From Lotus japonicus (Eukaryota > Streptophyta > Magnoliopsida > Fabales > Fabaceae), in contig NC_080045.1 of NCBI RefSeq assembly GCF_012489685.1, positions 11,433,648 through 11,497,647 of the forward strand: 64,000 bases of DNA. Reading direction: 5' to 3'. Shown here one piece after another: positions 34,317 through 44,547 of this stretch (positions are counted from its first letter, which is position 1; every line of letters begins with the position of its first letter). Made by a program: the position numbers and the translations under genes. The notes below the pieces were generated by a model. The model had not been told where the DNA came from. It made no database searches and saw only the letters and a program-made list of their open reading frames with translations.

Positions 34317-34481
34317 ATTAAAACTAGGGACTAGCCAATTGTTATCAGCAAATTAGACGAGCATGTACTTATTAAATTGAAGAGTGAATATCAGGGTACA
34401 ATCAACTTTTATCTGAAAAAATAGCAATGGATTAAAACTAGGGACTAGCCAATTGCAATCAGCAAATTAGACGAGCATGTA
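34317..34481. repeat. Direct repeat pair, about 51 bp each
   Basis: ATTAAAACTAGGGACTAGCC and the following bases to GACGAGCATGTA occur at 34317-34367 and again at 34431-34481, differing at about two positions. Confidence 0.85.
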
Positions 34482-35360
34482 GTCACACATTACAACAAGC
34501 ACCTAAGAAACGACATAATTAGAGATGAGGTGAGATGAGATGAAGAACCGGGGAGGAAGTGGAAGCACAAGAACTCAGATGAGGTGAGATGAGCCTTCCT
34601 TTTCCGCTTTTCGTTCATGGTGAGAGAGTTAATGATATAGGTGGGCAGAAAGTTAACGGAGAGAGACTGAGAGTTGATGAGATTAGACCTTTTCCAGTGG
34701 CGGGAGAGAGAAAGAGAGAGATTCAGGAGATAAGGCAGTGGTTGTGCGCTTCAAGAAAGCCCATCTTGTTTTCAAAATCTTTTATACTTCCCAAATCTCT
34801 CTTTCTCCCTAGTAGTAGCCTTATGCATCTTTTTTTTATACTTCCCAAATCTATCTTTCTTCCTACATAACCCCTATTAGCAAGATAACCCCTACCCCTA
34901 CTATACTTTTAAAAATACATATCTATATCTATTAAATATCTATGTATTCTTTTTTTTTTTGAGGGGCAATATCTATGTATTATAAAACCTCATATAAATG
35001 TACATTCACCCCTGCAAAGTTTTGGTTCTTAGACTTGAGCTCCCCCACAGTTGCCAAATATGGTTAATTCAAAAAATATATTTAAGCTATCATTTCACAA
35101 TTAGGGGGGTTTGGCTTCCTTGACGGAGGGGTATGATAGGTTGGCGGAAGGAGGTTAGTTGCTTAGTTCCTTATTAGTTAATTAGTAGGGGTTAGTTGCT
35201 TAGTAGGGGGTTAGATGGTTAGTACAAAGGATTGAATTGTTATACTTAGATAATAATATACAGGAAAAACATTCTTTCAATCGGGGGAATAAGTCATTAG
35301 TTGTTTTCTAGTTTTCACCAAGAGGTATATGAATGTGGTTATCTTGTATACAAAGTTATA
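34482..35360. other. Interval without a recognised gene
   Basis: The text around 34865-34903 (ATAACCCCTA words) is an inverted counterpart of the minisatellite at 35361. Poly-T and A/T tracts fill the rest. Confidence 0.4.
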
Positions 35361-35446
35361 TAGTAGGGGTTATGATACTAGTAGGGGTTCTAATGATAGT
35401 AGGGGTTATAGGTATAGTAGGGGTTATGATACTAGTAGGGTTTAGG
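35361..35446. repeat. 18-bp minisatellite with telomere-like words
   Basis: Four full units of TAGTAGGGGTTATGATAC (variants at the last 8 bases) start at 35361, 35379, 35397 and 35415. A partial unit follows that runs into TAGGGTTTAGGG, the plant telomere word. Confidence 0.9.
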
Positions 35447-35474
35447 GTTGGAATTTGGGGAAACATGAGGGCTG

Positions 35475-36873
35475 GACTGGTACCAAAATCACATTTGACC
35501 CTTTTTTTTATTTGATTTTGGTACCAAATAGAGTATATGATTTCACGCATATAACATTACTATTGAGATTCACTCAGATTGACAATTGCACTAAAAAATA
35601 TGTCAACTTTACCAATATGTATAATTGTATTATATAATTTCAAGTTTTAACATTTAACCTATTTGAATCATGTGTAATATGAAATGAGATCAAAAATATA
35701 TTTTTTGCACTTTTTATTTTATTTTTTCACATATAGGAACATTTAAAAATAGTTTTTATTCAAGTTCTCAGTTGCATGCTTCCTTTCTATTTAGGCGAAG
35801 TTGGTGCTTTCATTTTCCTTTTCAAACAATCTAATTAAAGAAAATACATCTGAAAAATGTAAAAAAAAAAAAATAAAAAATACATCTAGTTTTGCCATGG
35901 CCAGAGTTCAACTAATTTTACAGTTTTTCGTGATAGGAAGTTTGAAGCTATCATTAGTTTTATCTTTTTTTGTGTTGTTGCTTTTGAAGCCATTAGGCCA
36001 ATGTTATTTGTTTATTTATCACCTTAATTAACAGATTTTGAGCTAGTGACCAAACTACAATCTACTATCTAATATGTTTCTTCAAAAAAAAAGGGCTTAA
36101 TTGCAACTTTGGTCCCCGACGTTTACCAATGCCACGATTTTGGTCCCCCACCTAATTTAATTACATGGATGGTCCCCGACGTTGTAGGCCGTGTGCAACG
36201 TTAGTCCTACTGTTTATTTCTTAATGGAGGAGGCTTACGTGGACGTCCAGTTGGAGAGAGAAATGAGGTATGAGGAGAGAGGGAAGCACGTGAGTATCAC
36301 GTGACCCTTATATGAACCCATTATACCTAAATCTGACGTGATACTCACGTGATACTCACGTGCTCCCCTCTCTCCTCATATAAGGTTCACGTGATACTCA
36401 CGTGCTCCCCTCTCTCCTCAGATCTCCTTTTTCTCTCCAACTAGACGTCCACGTAAGCCTCCTCCATTAAGAAATAAACGGTAGGACTAACGTTGCACGC
36501 AACCTACAATGTCGGGGACCATCCATGTAATTAAATTAGGTGAGGGACCAAAATCGTGGCATTGGTAAACGTCGGGGACCAAAGTTGTAATTAAGCCAAA
36601 AAAGAGTTAGTAGTGGAGTGAGATATATTTTACTTTTCTTTCTACAGAAGCCCAATGTAAAAAGTCAAAGAACCACAATGTGGGCCAAATTCTTACACAG
36701 TTACTATATGAAAATGGTTGTGGGGGCACGTGGGGACATGTGGGGCAATGTACTACAATAATATACTTCCATCTCAATGGTATATTAACATCGAGTAGTA
36801 TATTACTGATAAATTTCATGAAAATGGCGTGGGGGCAAATGCCCCACCCACCACAAACGTTCATTCGTCCTTG
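35475..36873. repeat. Dispersed repeat, copy 2 of 3, with a nested MITE
   Basis: This is homologous to about 40330-41177 along most of its length, with an additional 504-bp foldback MITE at 36094-36597. Its right end, ATTCGTCCTTG, resembles a hAT-type terminus (CAAGGACGAAT on the other strand). Confidence 0.65.
36094..36597. mobile_element. MULE-type foldback MITE, 504 bp
   Basis: Long inverted arms start GGCTTAATTGCAACTTTGGT and continue through GGTCCCCGACGTTTACCAAT. The two arms match over well over 150 bases. The flanks are A-runs (left ...AAAAAAAAG, right AAAAAAGAG), compatible with a target duplication blurred by slippage. The related sequence at 40898-40915 lacks the insert. Confidence 0.8.
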
Positions 36874-36959
36874 ATGGGAATAGAGTGACGCGACTCTAGT
36901 AACAAGCGAATTTGTACAAATGCTAACTAGGTTTTTTTTATTTTTTGACAGCAAAAAGT

Positions 36960-36982
36960 TATATATATATATATATATATAT
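36960..36982. repeat. (AT)n microsatellite
   Basis: About 11 AT dinucleotides. Confidence 0.9.
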
Positions 36983-37102
36983 AGCAATATAGGCAACCCC
37001 CAAAGAAAAAAAAAATCCTAGAAAAGCCGACTAAAGACCACCATAGATACAAAAAAACCAAGCGAAAAGACCCATGAACAAACCAAAAGAGACCAAAAAC
37101 AA

Positions 37103-37930
37103 TCACTTATACCGAGATCTAATGTTAGCAGTGATGCCTTGAAGGGCAACCTCATCAGAGCAATCATAAGATAATCCCATACGTTTCCCTAAGGCTAAAG
37201 ACGACCTCGCCCTCGTCATCACACCTAGAGGGCCCTTAGACGTAGGGACCAAAGTGTCTGTCGCTTGACCTGAAGAAGGATCCACCTCTACAACCTGAAG
37301 CTTCAACTTCCTAGGCCGCCCACGAGGACGAGATGACAGCGCTGAAGAGCTACCAGCGTTCCCTTCCCTTGACCCAATGACCAAGCCACTAACACTCGCC
37401 CCACCGAAAGACTTTTTACGGCGGCCTCGCCGCTTAGGAGACCTAGGAACAACTTTAGACCTGATCTCCATACCTTTAGCAACCACTTCACAAGGCAGAC
37501 CAGCAAATGCACATCCAACAGAACCCGAAGAAATCTCAGAAAAATCAGCAAGGGAAAAAGGGAAGGAAAATGCCCCAATAAACAATGCCCCAATAAACAA
37601 TGACCCATCGAGCTTCCACCCTCTGACCCTCAAGAGGAGGCCTCCAAAGACCACGCAGAAACATGATCAGAAGGGAGGCAAGAAATTTTGAGCAAGGGAC
37701 ACTGATCAGAGAGCCTAAAAAACGAGCCCAAAATCTCTTGACCAGCCCAAAGCGAAGAGGAAGCAGATGCAAGAACTCCACGATTCAGGGATGAACAGAG
37801 AGTCTCCTCTTCATCCTCAAACAACTCATCACCGGAAAGCTTAGTAGGACCCTCAAAAATGGACCTCCCACACATAAGCTCTGGAAACATGGCAGAATCC
37901 TGAAACCTACACACATTAACTTTATGAGTT
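37103..37930 (-). mobile_element. LINE ORF1-like C-terminal remnant
   Basis: Minus-strand frames (37930-37630 and 37654-37103, overlapping and out of phase) encode GDELFEDEEETLCSSLNRG, then PKRRGRRKKSFGG and SSRPRGRPRKLKLQVVEV. It ends RSSLALGKRMGLSYDCSDEV. A Ser-rich, AT-hook-like tail ending in a 'GKxxGLxxxxxxE' phrase is what I associate with the region between the zinc knuckle and endonuclease in plant LINEs. No endonuclease follows. Confidence 0.4.
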
Positions 37931-38427
37931 ATAATTGATTGATACACACCTCCATATCTTTTCTACATGTATTTTATATTTATTTTTTTCTATCAATAAA
38001 ATCATCTATTACATCTTTCCTTTCTTTCTTCTTTCTTTCTATCTCTCTTCCTTCATTCTTCACACACACACAAAATATTATCCTAATTTTATTTTTGAGA
38101 AAAGTGTAAGGTGGTTTTTGTTTATCTCTTAAACCGCAGTTACTATTGGCTATACCACTTTTCATTTTCTCACCCATAAGGGACAATTTTAAAATCTTCA
38201 CTACAAAGTTGTTGTTCTTGCTCGCTCCATTGACCTGGCTGAGTTCGCATTTGTTGAAAATTGAGATCTTTGATATCTTTGAAAAATTAGATATTATATG
38301 AGAATTTAGTCATACACAGTGAAGATATAACAACTGTTTTTTTTTTAAGTTTAAGGCATGCTTTCTCTCTTTATATAGGTATAGGTTCTTGCAAAAATAG
38401 GTATAGGTACCTAACAGCCAAATCACA

Positions 38428-38883
38428 AGTAAAAATGAACACCGCCTTTTTTCCATTCAAGCTATTTTCCACTTCCCCTAACCATATCCCATCATGAGAT
38501 TACCTACAAACCTCATGGTAGGGTTACCTTACCAGTGAGTACTAAACCTTTTCAAACGATCAGAGTACTGGCTGCCAGCAAGGGACAAAGAAGAAATCCA
38601 AAGGAGGATGATGAAAGTATCTTCACTTATTCTCATACCATGAAGAAATGGACTGATGTGGCATCTGCCGAACCTTCTGAAGATTTGAAGATTTTCGTAG
38701 GGAACTTGGCCCCAAGTGTTCGGACTGATGGATTGATCAATATTTTTAAGGAGGTATGATATGTGGAAAGTGCTAGGTTTGTTTGTTCTTCTCATAACTT
38801 ACGTTGCCGGATTAGTTGCTGTAGTTTCTGCGTGCTTTTATTTTGTTTTATTCTCCTCTATTTTCAAACAAACCAAACCACAC
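38428..38883 (+). pseudogene. Chloroplast RNP exon 1 fragment, tandem copy 1
   Basis: About 456 bp with a leader, a half-RRM coding exon and part of an intron. The frame reads SIFTYSHTMKKWTDVASAEP, SEDLKIFVGNLAPSVRTDGL, then INIFKE and a stop. LKIFVGNL is the RNP2 motif of an RRM. The upstream transit-peptide part is frameshifted (an extra T in CCTTTTTT). Confidence 0.6.
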
Positions 38884-39333
38884 AGTATAAATGAACACCA
38901 CCTTTTTCCATTCAAGCTTTTTTCCACTTCCCCTGACCGTATTCCATCATGAGGCTACCTACAAACCTCATGGAAGGGTTACCAGTGAGTGTTAAACCTT
39001 TTCTAACAATCAGAATACAAGCTGCCAGTAAGGGACAAAGAGGAAAGCCAAAGGAGGGTGATGAAAGTATCTACACCTATTCCCATACCATGAAGAAATG
39101 GACTGATGTGGCATCTGCCGAACCTTCTGAAGATTTGAAGATCTTTGTAGAGAACTTGGCCCCAAGTGTTCAGACTGGTGAATTGATGAATATTTTTAAG
39201 GAGGCATAATCTGTGGAAAGTGCTAGGTTTGTTTGTTCTTCTCAGAACTTACGTGGCTGGATCATGTTGTTGTAGTTTCTGCGTGCTTTTCTTCTGTTTT
39301 CTTCTCCTTTGTTTTCAAACAAACCAAACCACA
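38884..39333 (+). pseudogene. Chloroplast RNP exon 1 fragment, tandem copy 2
   Basis: A 450-bp unit with the same layout. The RNP2 motif is LKIFVENLAPSVQTGELM (Gly of VGNL changed to Glu), and the frame ends after FKEA. It is a broken copy. Confidence 0.6.
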
Positions 39334-39715
39334 AGTATAAATGAACACTGCCTTTTTCCATTCAAGCTTTTTTCCACTTCCCCTGACCATATACCATCAT
39401 GAGATTACCTACAACCCTCATGGTAGGGTTACCTTACCAGTGAGTGTTAAACATTTTCTAACAATCAGAATACAGGCTGCCAGCAAGGGACAAAGAGGAA
39501 AGCCAAAGGAGGGTGATGAAAGTATCTTCACTTATTCTCATACCATGAAGAAATGGGCTGATGCGGCATCTGTTGAACCTTATGAAGATTTGAAGATCTT
39601 CTTAGGGAACTTGGCCCCAAGTGTTTGGACTGATGTATTGATCAATCTTTTTAAGGAGGCTGGATCTATGGAAAGTGCTAGGTTTGTATGTTCTTCTCCT
39701 AACTTACGTGGCTGG
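39334..39715 (+). pseudogene. Chloroplast RNP exon 1, tandem copy 3 (best preserved)
   Basis: The frame is open from ATG at 39341 through a Phe/Ser/Thr-rich transit-like leader, AASKGQRGKPKEGDESIF, and the RRM start LKIFLGNLAPSVWTDVLINL. It ends FKEAGSMESA with a donor-like AG|GTTTGT. It matches the first exon of nuclear genes for chloroplast cp29/cp31-type RNA-binding proteins. Downstream exons are absent and a TRIM lies 30 bases into the intron, so no whole gene remains. Confidence 0.6.
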
Positions 39716-40111
39716 TATTGGATCAAGTGCTTACCACTACGCCAAAAGCAATTGTTGTTAGTGAGGGTGCAACTTTATTTCCTTATAGCACATAGTCCTC
39801 AAGGGGCTGCGATGTTAAGCGTCATGGGGTGGGATGTTAAGCCCATCGAATCCTAAGGGTGACGCTGGATTAATAAATCCAACAATCTCCCCCCTAGTGT
39901 TAGCCGGGGGATTCGAATCCATGACCTTGCTCTGATACCACTTATTGAATCAAGCGCTTACCACTACGCCAAAAGCAATTGCTGTTAGTGAGGGTGCAAC
40001 TTTATTTCCTTATAACACAGAGTCCTCAAGGGGCTGCGATGTTAAGCGCCATGGGGTGGGATGTTAAGCCCATCGAATCCTAAGGGTGACGCTGGATTAA
40101 TAAATCCAACA
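39716..40111 (-). mobile_element. TRIM (terminal-repeat retrotransposon in miniature), 396 bp
   Basis: Two 169-bp LTRs (39716-39884 and 39943-40111) differ at about 6 positions. The 5-bp target duplication GCTGG is at 39711-39715 and 40112-40116. On the element's strand the 5' LTR is followed after two bases by TGGTATCAGAGCAAGG, a methionine-tRNA primer-binding site. A purine tract (TAGGGGGGAGAT) abuts the 3' LTR. The internal part is only 58 bp and non-coding, so it depends on enzymes of other elements. Confidence 0.95.
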
Positions 40112-40245
40112 GCTGGATCATGTTGTTGCGGTTTCTGCGTGCTTTTCTTCTATTTTATTCTTCTCTGTTTTCTTTTCTTGCTATTACTTATCAAAAAATA
40201 GTTCATGCCAGTTTGGATTTCATAGTTGAGGTTCTGCCTCTAATT

Positions 40246-41177
40246 CAGTGACGAATCCAATAATTTTTAGATGTGCGGGCAAAATAATATATATATATAT
40301 ATATATTTTACTATTTAATTTTTTTGTAAATTAGCCAATTTCACCAAATAGAGAATATGATTTCATGCATATAACACTACTATTGAGATTCACTCAGATG
40401 GCCAATTTGCACTAAAAAATAGGTCAACTCTACCAATTAATATTACTTATTTAAACGAAGGAATAATTGTATTATACAATTTTAAGTTTTAACATTTAAC
40501 CTATTTGAACCATGTGTAGTATAAAATGAGATCAAGAAAAATATTTTTTGAATTTTTATTTTTACTTTTTCACATATGTGAACATTTAAAAATAGTTTTT
40601 ATTCACGTTCTCAGTTGCATGCTTCCTTTTTATTTTGGCGAAGTTGGGGCTTTTATTTTCCTTTTCAAACAATCTAATTAAAGAAAATACATATGAAAAA
40701 TGTAAAAATAAAATAAAATACATCTAGTTTTGTCATGATCAGAGTTCGATTAATTTTTCTATCGGGATAGATTTTCTAGAGTTTTTGGTGATAGGAAGTT
40801 TGAATCTATTAGGCCAATGTTATTTGTTTATTTATTACCCCAATTAGCATATTTTGGGCTAGTGTCCAAACTACAATCTACTATCTAATATGTTTCTTCA
40901 AAAAAAAAGAGTTAGCAGTGGAATGTGATATATTTTACTTTTCTTTCTATAGAAGCTCAATGTAAAAAGTCAAAGAATCACAATGTGGGCCAAAATTCTT
41001 ACACAGTTACTATATGGAAATGGTTGTGGGGCACTTGGGGTATTTGGGGCAATGTACTTCAATAATATACTTCAATCTCAATGGTATATTAACATAGAGT
41101 AGTATATTACTGATAAATTTCTTGAAAATGACGTGGGGGCAAAGGCCCCGCCCACCCCAAACGTACATTCGTCCCGG
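40246..41177. mobile_element. hAT-like non-autonomous element (dispersed repeat copy 3)
   Basis: The left end is CAGTGACGAAT and the right end ATTCGTCCCGG, inverted with two mismatches in eleven. CAGGGACGAA-type ends are common in plant hAT elements. An 8-bp target duplication is not visible, so the element is old or the ends are misplaced. It shares most of its length with 35475-36873. It contains a (TA)n run near 40290. Confidence 0.55.
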
Positions 41178-41376
41178 TTTCTTCCCCTTTTTGTTTTTTG
41201 GATGTTTTCTTTTTCTTTTCTCTTGCATTCGGCTTTGTTTCATCCCTCTATTCTCAGTTATATCATTATCAAATTTTTAAAGTGCGGTACAAAATGTTCA
41301 TATTTGTAATGTTTCTGCACTTTAAAAGTATGTTGCTATTTTACTATACCACACTTAAAAGTGCAGTTTATTTTTA

Positions 41377-41853
41377 GGCTTAAATGCACTTTTGGACCCC
41401 CAAGTTTATATTTTTTGCGATTGTTGACCCTGATCTTATTTTTCTATGAATGGAGACCCTAATCTTTCAAAATGTTGCACCGTTTACCCTTCCGTCCAAA
41501 TCCGTCAAAAACTTGACGGAACCCACTTACCTGGCCTTCCGACGGAAGGGTAAACGGTGCAACGTTTTGAAAGATTAGGGTCTCCATTCAAACTAAAAAT
41601 AAGATCAGGGTCATCAATCGCAAAAAAATGTAAACTTGAGGGTCCAAAAGTGTATTTAAGCCATTTTTTTAAATCCCCCTTTTATCCACGTGGAAGTCCA
41701 TATTAGCGTGTTCCGTCAAGTTTTTTACGGATTTGGACGGAAGGGTAAACGGTGCAGCGTTTTGAAAGAATAGGGTTCCCATTCGTACAAAAAAAAGAAA
41801 GGTTGATAATCGCAAAAAGTTAAAACATGAGGGTCCAAAAGTGCATTTAAGCC
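41377..41853. mobile_element. MULE-type MITE, 477 bp, complex foldback
   Basis: The termini GGCTTAAATGCACTTTTGGA and complement are flanked by the perfect 9-bp target duplication TTATTTTTA (41368-41376 and 41854-41862), which is diagnostic for Mutator-like transposition. Inside, the arm sequence occurs three times: left, an inverted copy ending near 41664, and a second inverted copy at the right end. The pieces share GACGGAAGGGTAAACGGTGC. Confidence 0.93.
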
Positions 41854-42339
41854 TTATTTTTACATGCTACAATTGTTTAACTACTAGTATAATGGCATGT
41901 GCGATGCACAAGGGTTAATTTTGAAGAAAAAAAATTATAACATATAATTTAATTTTTATATTTTTTAGAGAAGATAAATAGTATAAACAATTATAAAAAA
42001 TGTTGAGAAACAACTTCTCTCAACAATATGGGTACTGTAACCTGGTCAACCAAAAGGCTGACAAAAGTAACCAACCATCACAGCAATAACCTTCCCAAAA
42101 ACCTCTAAAAAACTAGCAAACACACAACCAAAACCCACCCAAAGACCAACAGCCCATAAACAAACAACAAGCAAATCCTTATAATGATATAAAAATTGCA
42201 TATAGAAAAAGTTATATAAATTTTCATTTTTTTTATTTCGTTCTTGAAATACATAAACTATTATACAAAATTTATAAGACATAGAAGATATAATACATAT
42301 ATTGTTAAGTAAAATGATAAATGGCCTCTATGAAAAACA
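41854..42339. other. Gene-free interval between the MITE and the tandem duplication
   Basis: An AT-rich stretch. The palindrome-like text CATGTGCGATGCACAAG near 41896 resembles a motif at 60520 (CCGTGCGATGCACGG). No gene is supported. Confidence 0.4.
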
Positions 42340-42534
42340 ACAAAATAGAATGAAAAATGACCCTAGTTATTTATTTATGAGAAATAGTAACAAATTTCAA
42401 GTTGTCATACAAAATTGTTGGATATAAATATTCAATTCATCTAATCAACAACTAATACGCATGATAAATTGAAAGAAACAACAATTTTTTTGAATATTGT
42501 CCTTATAATTAAATTCTATTTTTGAGGAAGTCTT

Positions 42535-43470
42535 CTACGAAGCTGCAGTAGTTGAGACTCCAACATGGATGAGATGTGGATCATTCTTATGAATTCCAAA
42601 CCATATGAAACTTTTCTCAGTAAGTTTATTAGTTTTTGTAAATTTACTCCAGCCATTCTTCAAGTCGCACTCAACATCATTGCTTGGGTTCCAAATCACG
42701 TCATAGTAAAATCTCATTTTTTTCTGGTCTCATAAGACACAATATGTTGGCTTGGTAGGTAGCAATGATTCTTTTATAGTTTCTGCGGATAGTGCCTACA
42801 AAATAAAAATATATTAAACACATATCCAACAAAATAGGATTGAGGAAGAAAATATATGAGGTAGAAAAAGATAAAACCACCAATTTGCTATCAATAATAT
42901 GAGATTTTGTTAGGTTCACTTTGCTATAATGAAACATCTCAAAATTCGAGAATTATGGATCACTGCTATAATCAATTGGGTTTGCTTTAGGAATCAGCCA
43001 GCCTATATCGAATAGCATAAGAGGTGTTGGATAGGTCACTTCCTGTTGTTCTTGATCCTGAATTTGTATCGGGTTAATGGTTAAATTAATCTCTGAGTTT
43101 GTAAGTGAGTTTGATTTTAGTCCCTCCGAGCAAAAATGACGTTTAGTATTTTTACAATTACTGGATGTTTCTTACCGCTACTAAACATCATTTTTCTTCA
43201 AATGGACTAAAATCAAACTCGCTTACAAACTCAGGGACTAATTTGACCATTAACTCATTTTTATAATATGGAATTCAAAAACTCCAATGTAACACAATCT
43301 AAGCCAACCACCATCGTTCAAACGATAATAAAACATAAGGCCTCATATTCCACCTGCAACACAAGTTTTGTCACCTTAGTTTTGAGCTTAATGTTGAATT
43401 TATTTCCAACATTATCTTTGAAAGTTGTAGTTGGTGATGTCCTAGATCCAAATTCTTGAAGAAACATATT
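42535..43470 (-). pseudogene. B3-domain-like gene fragment, unit 1 copy
   Basis: On the minus strand the pieces FKDNVGNKFNIKLKTK, then GGWLRLCYIGVFEF in another frame, then (after the MITE) NDVECDLKNGWSKFTKTN and EKSFIWFGI can be read. This pattern (ligand-like 'D..GN.W', then 'GW..F...N.L....F') resembles plant B3 DNA-binding domains. Frame changes and the MITE indicate a dead copy. Confidence 0.45.
43071..43256. mobile_element. MULE-type MITE, 186 bp
   Basis: The palindrome starts GGGTTAATGGTTAAATTAAT and ends in its approximate complement. The flanking nonamers ATTTGTATC and ATTTTTATA match at 7 of 9. Unit 2 has no insert at the same site (near 49730). Confidence 0.85.
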
Positions 43471-43776
43471 TTAAATGGGGCTTCTTCCCTGGTAAATTAC
43501 CCACCAGAAGATTCAGTAACGGTTGATAAATTAAAACATCAAAATACTTTCTTTCTACAACCAAATTAAACTTACAATAGATGGGTGGACTTCTACATAT
43601 AAGAGTTTGTTTGTTGGAATCCTATGAAATTTCATGACTTGGTCATATTGTCAACATTGGAAAAATGATGAAAATAACTAATTAGACATGTCTAAAAAAA
43701 TTTGAAAATTGAAAGTTGAGCTTAAAAAAAGCACTCACGTAGCAACTTTGGTAACTGAAATAACTACAAATGTTAA

Positions 43777-44200
43777 CTATTCTGAATGGTAGTAAAAAAA
43801 ATTGTAGTTATATGAAAAATAACCTAGAAAAGCATAGCAATGAAATTTACGATGTTTTGAAGGTGGAAATAAAAAACTATGAAATTTGTGTCGTCTTTGA
43901 GTGTCTACAAGGAAGGAACTGAAAAACGTTTTAACTAAAACGATTTTGATAAAAAACAATGCTTCTAGTATTTCAGGGTTTAGGGTGCTTAATATAGAAG
44001 TATATAACACACCTGAATGAGGCCATTAATGATTAGGTACATATGAATATATTGATACATGAACAACCAAAATCATTTAGTTTGCCTTCAATCATATTAA
44101 TGATTTTGGAAGGTAGGCTGTGATTCATGCGAAGCATTTATCGCATGGAAAAACTGTCAGATTGCTTTTTAGAACACAAATTTTGTTCTTGGAATTCTCC
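43777..44200. other. Spacer present only in unit 1
   Basis: Between about 43790 and 44510 unit 1 holds some 700 bp that unit 2 lacks. I see no supported gene in the first half of it. Confidence 0.4.
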
Positions 44201-44217
44201 ATTTAATTCACACATAT

Positions 44218-44505
44218 CATACTTTAAAGTGCGAAATTTTATTTTTTTATCTTCATGTTTCAGCATACCGCAGCGGTTATGTATATGCATACCACACCTT
44301 AAAGTGCGGAATTTTATTTTTTTATGTTAATGTCAGCATACTACACTTTAACGTGCGGGACTATATTTGCGTATCGTTTCATTTTAAATTTAGCGTATTG
44401 TGTCTTATATTCCACACTTTAACACATGATGAACCTTTGCAAATTGTTGTTCCGCACTTTAAAGTGCGGTATGTTAGTTGTTGTTTCGTACTTTAACGTG
44501 TGGTA
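44218..44505. repeat. Cluster of palindromic CCGCACTTTAAAGTGCGG words
   Basis: Full or partial copies lie near 44222, 44290, 44340, 44412, 44451 and 44487. The best is at 44452-44469. Related half-sites occur at 41280-41365. The cluster ends about 45 bases before the mobile-domain frame. Confidence 0.75.
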
Positions 44506-44547
44506 TTTTACTTTGAAATGTTATTTTACTTCTTTGTTCGCGGATAT

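Noticed and set aside
35361..35446. CRISPR-like array
   Set aside because: The units are head-to-tail minisatellite repeats without unique spacers, and the genome is eukaryotic.
35333..35550. Val/Gly- and Pro/Thr-repeat open frames
   Set aside because: They are readings of the 18-bp minisatellite, not genes.
43777..44010. 77-codon minus-strand frame as the start of the B3-like gene
   Set aside because: No B3 pattern could be seen and it is absent from unit 2.
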